Assembly (NCBI RefSeq): GCF_030581005.1
Contig: NZ_JAUQSX010000003.1
Coordinates: 490,336 to 554,335 of the forward strand
Direction: 5' to 3'
Source: Hymenobacter mellowenesis
Lineage (GTDB): Bacteria; Bacteroidota; Bacteroidia; Cytophagales; Hymenobacteraceae
DNA: 64,000 nucleotides
Shown piece by piece: positions 28,381 to 34,622 of the stretch. Under the pieces are notes generated by a model. The model was not told the DNA's origin. It did not search any database and worked only from the letters and a program-made list of their open reading frames with translations. The position numbers and the translations under genes are program-made. Numbering within the stretch: the stretch's first letter is position 1; each line of letters begins with the position of its first letter.

Positions 28381-29997
28381 ATGAGGCATTATCGGCAACT
28401 CGCCGGGGTGCTGCTGGCGGCGCTTAGCCTGGCCGGCTGCAAGAAAAACGACCCCGCCACGCCCCCAACCCCGCCCACCGTCAACCCCGGCGTGGAGCTG
28501 GTGTGCACGCCCCCGGCCGAGCGCAACGACTACGGCATCTTCCCCAAAGTGGCCGACGGCGCGGGCGTGGGCGACGTGATGCCCTTCTTCGACGCGGCCT
28601 CGGGCACCCAGTACCTCTACTACCTGAAGGACGTGTGGAGCGACGTGAGCAACCAGCGCCATCCCTGGTACGCCTTCACCACCAGCGACTTCCGCCAGTA
28701 CACCGAAGTAGCGGCCGGCGAGCTGCTGGCCAGCAGCGCGGGCAGCTGCGCGCAGGACCGCGCCATCGGCACGGGCAGCGTGATTGCCCGCAACGGCACC
28801 TACTACGCCTTCTACACCGGCAACAACCCCAACGCCGACAACTGCGGCCGCCGCAAGGAGGGCGTGATGCTGGCCACCGCGCCCGGCCCGGCCCAGCGCT
28901 TCACCAAGAGCACCAGCTTCGCCACGCTCTACGTGCCCACCGGCCAGGGCTTCGACGAGAACGACAACTTCCGCGACCCCTTTGTGTATCAAGATGATGC
29001 CGGGCAGTACGCCATGCTGGTTTCGGCCCGCCGCAACGTGGCCGGTACCTGGCGCGGCGTCATCGTGAAGCTCACCTCGCCCGATTTGCTGACCTGGACT
29101 TACCAAAGTGTGCTCTACGACGGCGGCACGAGCAACTACTTTATGATGGAGTGCCCGCAGCTGTTTAAAATCGGCAGCACTTACTACCTCACGTATTCCG
29201 ACACCGGCACCCGCCACTTCTACTACCGCAAAAGCGCCGCGCCCGGCGGCCCCTGGAGCGCGCCCGCCGGCAACGAGCGGGTGGACGGCAGCGGCCTCTA
29301 CGCCGCCCGCGTACTCAACAACACCGCCACCGGCAAAAACTACCTTATCGGTTGGGTCAACCGCCTCGAAAACAACAGCGACGCCGGTAACTGGTGGTGG
29401 GGCGGCAACCTCGTGACCCACCAGCTCAACCAATTGCCCAACGGCGACCTGACCGTAAGCCTGGTGCCGGCCCTCAAAACCTACCTCGAAGCCCAGACCG
29501 AACCCCTGCAGCGCGTGAGCCGCACCGCCAGCGCCGCCCGGCCCGATTCGAGCACCTACATCCTGACCGGCCCGGCCGCCGGCCCGCTGGCCAACGTGCT
29601 GTTCAAGCCCCTCAACCTCACACGTTTCAAGCTGAGCACCACCGTGTCGTACAGCAGCGCGGCCAAGGATTTCGGCTTCATGCTGGGGGCCTGCGACGGC
29701 ACCAATCAGTTCTACAGCCTGCGCTTCGTGCCCAGCCAGAACCGCTTCAGCTTCGACCGCCTGAACCGCAGCAGCCTCAACGCCGGCACCTCCGCCGTGG
29801 CCGACGTGCCCTTCCCGATGCAGCCGAACACCGATTACACGGTGGACATCGTGGAGGAAAACTCCGTGGTGGTGGTGTACCTCAACGGCGTGGCCGCGCT
29901 GTCGGTCCGCATCTACAAAGCGCCGCGCACCTCCTGGGGCATCTTCGCCGACAATAGCACGGCCACCTTCAAAAATCTGACGGTCACCAAGCCCTAA
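28381..29997 (+). CDS. GH32-like lipoprotein with GDVMP motif, copy 1
   Basis: 538 residues. Signal peptide with lipobox LAGC (Cys20). The catalytic domain keeps two GH32 signatures, FRDP (Asp199) and MECPQ (Glu257), but in place of NDPNG has 'GDVMPFFD' (Asp65), which would supply the nucleophile as in a divergent branch of clan GH-J. Residues about 385-538 are a beta-sandwich module. It is paralogous to the protein at 31639-33300, with the C-terminal 100 residues nearly identical. Probably a surface or outer-membrane fructan enzyme; activity and linkage are unknown. Confidence 0.82.
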   Translation: MRHYRQLAGVLLAALSLAGCKKNDPATPPTPPTVNPGVELVCTPPAERNDYGIFPKVADGAGVGDVMPFFDAASGTQYLYYLKDVWSDVSNQRHPWYAFTTSDFRQYTEVAAGELLASSAGSCAQDRAIGTGSVIARNGTYYAFYTGNNPNADNCGRRKEGVMLATAPGPAQRFTKSTSFATLYVPTGQGFDENDNFRDPFVYQDDAGQYAMLVSARRNVAGTWRGVIVKLTSPDLLTWTYQSVLYDGGTSNYFMMECPQLFKIGSTYYLTYSDTGTRHFYYRKSAAPGGPWSAPAGNERVDGSGLYAARVLNNTATGKNYLIGWVNRLENNSDAGNWWWGGNLVTHQLNQLPNGDLTVSLVPALKTYLEAQTEPLQRVSRTASAARPDSSTYILTGPAAGPLANVLFKPLNLTRFKLSTTVSYSSAAKDFGFMLGACDGTNQFYSLRFVPSQNRFSFDRLNRSSLNAGTSAVADVPFPMQPNTDYTVDIVEENSVVVVYLNGVAALSVRIYKAPRTSWGIFADNSTATFKNLTVTKP

Positions 29998-30010
29998 GCG
30001 CCGCCCGTTC

Positions 30011-30122
30011 CGGTCCGACCGCCCTAGGCGGTCCGACCTGTCGAAGAACCACCGATTTCGTTGACTAACAGATGATTTTGCTCGCCCGACAACCGGTCGG
30101 ACCGCCTAGGGCGGTCGGACCG
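30011..30122. repeat. Intergenic inverted repeat, family E
   Basis: Arms 30011-30038 and 30095-30122 are perfect 28-base complements. Each arm carries GGTCCGACC twice around ACCGCCCTAGGCGGT, which is itself a palindrome. Only copy of this family in the window. Starts 13 bases after the lipoprotein stop. Confidence 0.9.
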
Positions 30123-30263
30123 AAACGGCCGATTCTCAAGACCTAATCCCACTCCAACGGCGCCCCTCGCGCCTGGGTCACCTGCCGCTCTTTGCCTGGT
30201 TTTCGGGCAAAGCTGGCCCTGCTCATGCCTGATTTTTCCACTTTCAAACCCTTTCAAATTCCC

Positions 30264-31460
30264 ATGAAAAAAACCTTTACCCTCGCCCTGGCCGGCGCTC
30301 TCGCGGCGGCCTCTCTCAACTCCAATGCCCAGACCATCAGCGTGGATGGCACGCTGAGCGCTAGTGAAATCAGCAGCAGCGGCTACCAGCTCATTGGCCG
30401 CTACACGCGCAGCCACAGCTTCGGCGATGCCGGGTTGCTGTCATTCTACGCGGCGGCCGATGCCAACAACATTTACCTCTTCCTGGCTGGCACGCTCGAA
30501 ACCGACGGCAACGCCGCCTCGCTGGGCCAGATTCGCAATGCGCTCCAGATTTACGTGGCCCGGCCGGGCGTGACGGCCGTGCCCGTGGGCACCGCGCTGC
30601 CGCTGCCAGCGACCAGCACGCCCATCACATCGTTCAAAATGGTGGGCGCCAAGCTCGACCAGCCCGGCGACTTCGGCATTGGGGTGAAGGGCAATGGCGT
30701 GGCCGCGCAGGTGCAGGTCGATGGCGTGGTGTACAGCGCTGGCAGCCCGGCCACGGCCGTTACCAAGCCGCTCAACGTCAACGGGCTGAATGTGAACACG
30801 GGCGCGGCGGCCACCATCGGCAGCGCGCAGGCTACGGGCGTGTATGGGCTGTTTGTCAATGCCGTGGTGGCCTTCCGTAACAGTTCGCGGCTTTCGACCA
30901 ACCCGGGCGCGCCGGCGGGCGGCGCCAACGCCACGGGCCTCGAAATCTCGCTGAGCCGGGCCAGCCTGGGCCTGCCGGCCAGCGGCGGCGCGGTGCAGGT
31001 GTTCGGCCTGCAAAACAACGCCGACGGCGACTTCTTCTCCAGCGACATCATCCCGGAAAACACTGCCGCCGCGCCCGGCGCCGACGCCAACGGCAGCCTG
31101 CAGCGCAGCCCCGATTTCACGGCAATTCCCGGCCGGCAGTCGGCCACGCTGCAGGTGACGGCCAGCGGCGCCACCGTGCTGGCCGCCCGCTCGGCCGACG
31201 AAGCCGCCCTCGGCCTGCAGGTGTACCCCAACCCCGCCGCCGGCTTCCTGACGGTAGTCTACCAGGTGCCCCGCGCCGGCGCCGCCAGCTTGGTATTGAC
31301 TGACTTGCTGGGCCGCCCCGTGCGCGTGCTGGAGCAGGGCCAGAAAGCCGCCGGCCCGCAAAGCACCACCTTAAGCACCGCCGACGTGGCCGCTGGCACC
31401 TACCTGCTGCGCGTGCAGCTGGGCAGCACCGTGGCCGTGCGCAAAGTGGTGCTGCTGTAA
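30264..31460 (+). CDS. Secreted protein of unknown function with T9SS type A sorting domain
   Basis: 398 residues, signal peptide (1-23, ending SNAQ). The mature start 'TISVDGTLSASEI' with following 'FYAAADANNIYLFLAGTLE' recalls CBM9/DOMON-like beta-sandwiches that bind sugars, a fold-level guess. No catalytic motif seen. The last ~80 residues are a Por secretion tail: 'LQVYPNPAAGFL' then 'LLGRPVRVLEQ' and 'GTYLLRVQLG'. Set between two paralogous GH32-like genes, it may be a surface fructan-binding protein, the role of BT1761 in Bacteroides, but it shows no obvious sequence relation that I can judge. The ATG at 30264 begins the signal peptide. Confidence 0.82.
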   Translation: MKKTFTLALAGALAAASLNSNAQTISVDGTLSASEISSSGYQLIGRYTRSHSFGDAGLLSFYAAADANNIYLFLAGTLETDGNAASLGQIRNALQIYVARPGVTAVPVGTALPLPATSTPITSFKMVGAKLDQPGDFGIGVKGNGVAAQVQVDGVVYSAGSPATAVTKPLNVNGLNVNTGAAATIGSAQATGVYGLFVNAVVAFRNSSRLSTNPGAPAGGANATGLEISLSRASLGLPASGGAVQVFGLQNNADGDFFSSDIIPENTAAAPGADANGSLQRSPDFTAIPGRQSATLQVTASGATVLAARSADEAALGLQVYPNPAAGFLTVVYQVPRAGAASLVLTDLLGRPVRVLEQGQKAAGPQSTTLSTADVAAGTYLLRVQLGSTVAVRKVVLL

Positions 31461-31484
31461 GGCCATGTAAACAACTCCTCAGAA

Positions 31485-31585
31485 CGTCATGCAGAGCGCA
31501 GCGAAGCATCTTGCCCGCAGCAAGTAATTCCTTTCAATTGGGTTAGTGGTGGCGGGCAAGATGCTTCGCTGCGCTCTGCATGACG
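31485..31585. repeat. Intergenic inverted repeat, family A
   Basis: Arms 31485-31518 and 31552-31585 are perfect 34-base complements, the same arm sequence as at 23975-24090 but with an unrelated 33-base loop. Confidence 0.92.
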
Positions 31586-31638
31586 GTGAGACAGGGACCA
31601 AATAATATCTACTTCCTCCATCCCAAAATTCCCACCGC

Positions 31639-33300
31639 ATGAAAACCAACTTTTCCCGCCTGCGCCTGCGCCTGGGGGCCGGTCTGGCGTTGCTGCTGGC
31701 CGGCGGCTGCCAAAACCTGACGCCCGAAGCCACCCCCGCGCCCGTGGCCTCGGCCAGCCGGTCCGATGCGGCGCTGACGTGCGCCCAGCAGCCGGAGGGC
31801 ACCAACTACGTCATCTACCCGCAGTGCGCCGACGGGCCGGCTGTGGGCGACGTGATGCCCTACTACAATGCGGCCGACAACCGGACGTATTCGTACTTCC
31901 TCAAGGACGTCTGGAACGACGCCACCACGCAGCGCCACCCCTGGTACGGCCTCTATACCGATAATTTCAGCGCCTACTACCCCGTGGGGCCGGGCACCGG
32001 CGGCGAGCTGCTGGGCTGCAGCGCGCCCACCTGCGCCCCGGATTTTGCCCTCGGCACGGGCAGCATCGTGCAGCGCAACGGCACCCTCTACGCCTATTAC
32101 ACCGGTTTCAACCCTAATACCAGCAGCTGCCCCAACCCCAAGGAAGGGGTGATGCTGGCCACCGCGCCGGCCGTGGGGCAGGCTTTTGTGAAGAACCTAA
32201 ACTTCCAAACGCTGTACGCCCCGGCCGGACTGAACTTCGACAGCAACGACAATTTCCGTGACCCCTACGTGTACTACGACGCGGCGGCCGCGAAATACTA
32301 CCTGCTGGTGGCGGCCCGCCGCAACGTGGCTGGCACTTGGCGCGGCGTCATCGCCTACTACACCTCGCCCGACCTGCTGACCTGGACCTACCAGGATGCC
32401 TACCAGTACGCCGGCGGCAGCACCAACTTCTTTATGATGGAGTGCCCGCAGCTGCTCAAGCTGGGCAGCACCTACTACCTGCTGTTTTCCGACATGGACG
32501 CGAAAACCATGTACTACCGCAAAGGCTCGTCGCCGACGGGACCGTGGAGCGCCCCAGCCGGTAACGCCCGCTTCGAGGGCAACGGCTGCTACGGCGGCAA
32601 GGTGATAACCGACAAGTACGGCGACAGCTACCTGCAGGCCTGGGTGCACCGCCGCGCGGGCGCCACCGACACCGGCGCCTGGCAGTGGGGCGGCAACCTC
32701 TTGACGCACAAGCTCTACCAGCTGGCCAACGGCGACCTGGCCCTCACCATCCCGCACACCCTGAAAAGCTACCTGGAAGCCACCACGCCGGCCTTCACCA
32801 AGAGCAGCCAGTGGGGCAACGTCACGAACGTGCTGGCCAACACCGAGTCGTACCGGTTGGTGAGCACCGCCAACAACGACGTGGCCAACGTGCTCTACGA
32901 CCCCATCAACCTCACGCGCTTCAAAATCAGCGCCACCGTGTCGTACGCCAGCGCGGGCAAGGATTTCGGGTTTTTGCTGGCGGCCTGCGACGGCTACAAC
33001 CAGTTCTACAGCCTGCGCTTCGTGCCCGGCCAGAACCGCTTCCGTCTCGATTTCACCAACCGCGCCAGCCTCACCAGCACCACCGTGGCCACCGCCGACG
33101 TGCCCTTCCCCCTGCAGCCCAACACCGATTACACGGTCGACATCGTGGAGGAAAATTCGGTCGTCGTCGTCTACCTCAACAACGTGGCCGCCCTCACGGC
33201 CCGCATCTATAAGGCGCCGAAAACCTCCTGGGGCGTGTTCGTCGACAACAGCACGGCCACTTTCAAGAACATTGTGGTGAAGGCCCCGGCGGTGCAGTAA
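31639..33300 (+). CDS. GH32-like lipoprotein with GDVMP motif, copy 2
   Basis: 553 residues. Signal peptide with a slightly unusual lipobox AGGC (Cys24). Same layout as 28381-29997: 'VGDVMPYYN' (Asp71), DNFRDPYVY and MMECPQLLK. The aspartate-rich residue after GDVMPF in copy 1 (FFD) is Asn here (YYN). C-terminal module (about 405-553) almost matches copy 1. The pair flanks the T9SS gene, so a duplication is likely; the copies differ in loops around the active-site motif and may act on different linkages. Last gene of the fructan locus. Confidence 0.82.
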   Translation: MKTNFSRLRLRLGAGLALLLAGGCQNLTPEATPAPVASASRSDAALTCAQQPEGTNYVIYPQCADGPAVGDVMPYYNAADNRTYSYFLKDVWNDATTQRHPWYGLYTDNFSAYYPVGPGTGGELLGCSAPTCAPDFALGTGSIVQRNGTLYAYYTGFNPNTSSCPNPKEGVMLATAPAVGQAFVKNLNFQTLYAPAGLNFDSNDNFRDPYVYYDAAAAKYYLLVAARRNVAGTWRGVIAYYTSPDLLTWTYQDAYQYAGGSTNFFMMECPQLLKLGSTYYLLFSDMDAKTMYYRKGSSPTGPWSAPAGNARFEGNGCYGGKVITDKYGDSYLQAWVHRRAGATDTGAWQWGGNLLTHKLYQLANGDLALTIPHTLKSYLEATTPAFTKSSQWGNVTNVLANTESYRLVSTANNDVANVLYDPINLTRFKISATVSYASAGKDFGFLLAACDGYNQFYSLRFVPGQNRFRLDFTNRASLTSTTVATADVPFPLQPNTDYTVDIVEENSVVVVYLNNVAALTARIYKAPKTSWGVFVDNSTATFKNIVVKAPAVQ

Positions 33301-33307
33301 CCGCCCG

Positions 33308-33349
33308 GCGGCGGCCGCGCTAGCCCGGCAGGGGCGGCGCGGCCGCCGC
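33308..33349. terminator. GC hairpin at the convergent end of the fructan locus
   Basis: Arms GCGGCGGCCGCGC (33308-33320) and GCGCGGCCGCCGC (33337-33349), 16-base loop. No T run. The right arm is within the C-terminal codons of the convergent EcsC-like gene, so it could end transcription on both strands. Confidence 0.5.
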
Positions 33350-34060
33350 GAAGTGGCGCATGCGATAGCAGTTCATGGCCGTGTCGCCGAGCTGCTCGAT
33401 GAGCTTGTAGTTGGCCACGGCGCCCACGGCCGCCCCGATGATGGGCACGAGCTGGGCCATTTTGGCGAGGTCGATGTAGTCGCGGTATTCCTGCTGGAAG
33501 GTGCGCCAGTCGAATTCCTCCGGGTTCAGGGGCAGGCCAAGGCGGTAGGCGTCCCAGTCGGCGAGGCGGCGGTAGGTGGCATTGCGGGCCTGCTGGCTGC
33601 TGAACGCCAGCTGGAACACGTGGAGCAGGTAGAGCCGCTCGGTGTAGTCGTGCACGTCGTAGCCATATAGGGCTGCGATGTCAAACAGCAGCTTCATTTT
33701 CAGGCCGATGAGCAGCGGGAAATCGGCCAGCCCCAGCAGAAAGCCGCCGGCACCGGTCACGGCGCCCTCGGCGGTGGCCATGGTGCGGTAGTCGCGGATG
33801 CGGCTACGCACCTCGGCCTCGCGGGTGGCGAAAGGCACTTCGGCCAGCGGCTTGGCGGTGGTGTGCCGCGAGCCAAAGAGCACGCCGCGCACCATCTGCC
33901 TGATGGCGCCGGTGATGGCCTGGTGCACCTTTTCGGGCAGCAGGGCATTGAGGCGCACCTGCACGCGGTGGGCAAAGTTGTTGAGAAACGAGGGCCGCCG
34001 CTGCATCTTCAGTTGCCAGGCGCGCAGCTCAACGCGGGTTTGCTGTTCGTCGGAGGTCAT
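33320..34060 (-). CDS. EcsC family protein
   Basis: 246 residues. Matches the EcsC family: 'AVTGAGGFLLGLADFPLLI' hydrophobic stretch near 98-117, then 'LYLLHVFQLAFSSQQ' and 'LVPIIGAAVGAVANYKLIEQLG' near the end. Two short hydrophobic segments could associate with the membrane. EcsC is named from a Bacillus ABC-transporter locus, but these stand-alone proteins have no known function. Predicted -7 element three bases before the ATG. Confidence 0.85.
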   Translation of the reverse strand: MTSDEQQTRVELRAWQLKMQRRPSFLNNFAHRVQVRLNALLPEKVHQAITGAIRQMVRGVLFGSRHTTAKPLAEVPFATREAEVRSRIRDYRTMATAEGAVTGAGGFLLGLADFPLLIGLKMKLLFDIAALYGYDVHDYTERLYLLHVFQLAFSSQQARNATYRRLADWDAYRLGLPLNPEEFDWRTFQQEYRDYIDLAKMAQLVPIIGAAVGAVANYKLIEQLGDTAMNCYRMRHFAAAAPPLPG

Positions 34061-34063
34061 GGG

Positions 34064-34072
34064 CGAAAGGTA
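34064..34072 (-). promoter_or_regulatory. Promoter -7 element TACCTTTCG close to the EcsC-like start codon
   Basis: TACCTTTCG ends three bases before the ATG at 34060, predicting a leaderless mRNA. Its upstream end overlaps the arm of the family C repeat at 34070. Confidence 0.45.
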
Positions 34073-34142
34073 GCGCGGACTCTGCGAGTCCGCGCATCGC
34101 GAGGATATTCGTGCCCGCGCGGACTCGCAGAGTCCACGCTAC
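34070..34142. repeat. Intergenic inverted repeat, family C
   Basis: Arms 34070-34095 and 34117-34142 (26 bases) pair with one mismatch and match the arm at 26561-26587. The right arm contains the TAG stop (34139-34141 on the minus strand) of the neighbouring membrane protein. Confidence 0.9.
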
Positions 34143-34561
34143 AGCGTAGCCGTTTGCCCCGCCCGGTTTTCGCGCGGCTTCGTCACGAGGTAATAGTACA
34201 GCAGAATGCCCAGCCCAATCAGAAACGGCACCAGTGCCAGGTGCTTGCCCGTGATGGTGGGCGTGAGATGCACGGTGTCAAAGCCGAAAAACTCGCTGGT
34301 CATCCAGTACGAGTTGGCCGTAATCCAGAACACGATGGCCAGGTTGTGGGCCAGCTCCGAGGCCAGGGCGCGGGTGCGCCAGGCAATGACCAGGGCAATG
34401 CCCAGCGTGGGCAGCACCATCAGCAGGCCCAGCGGCTTCCACACCATGCACCAGGCAATGTCCTTGAGCAGCCAGAACAGGATGTGCGTGTTTTCCATCT
34501 GCCGGTACACGGCCGGAATGCTGTACACTTCTTCGGAAACCTGGGGCGTGGGAGCAGACAT
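34139..34561 (-). CDS. Small integral membrane protein, unknown function
   Basis: 140 residues with three predicted membrane helices (about 38-58, 70-90, 108-125). Hydrophilic ends. The 'KDIAWCMVWKPLG' and 'NSYWMTSEFFGFD' stretches are the most distinctive parts, not matched to a named family here. The stop codon is supplied by the neighbouring repeat arm. Start ATG 34561 with a -7 promoter element 17 bases upstream. Confidence 0.75.
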   Translation of the reverse strand: MSAPTPQVSEEVYSIPAVYRQMENTHILFWLLKDIAWCMVWKPLGLLMVLPTLGIALVIAWRTRALASELAHNLAIVFWITANSYWMTSEFFGFDTVHLTPTITGKHLALVPFLIGLGILLYYYLVTKPRENRAGQTATL

Positions 34562-34577
34562 GGGGCGGGGAAAAGCC

Positions 34578-34585
34578 CAAAAATA
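34578..34585 (-). promoter_or_regulatory. Promoter -7 element TATTTTTG of the membrane protein gene
   Basis: Exact TAnnTTTG match, 16 bases before the ATG at 34561 on the minus strand. Confidence 0.5.
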
Positions 34586-34622
34586 AGCCGCCGGCCATTG
34601 TCTTATGCTTTCTACTCAGCTA

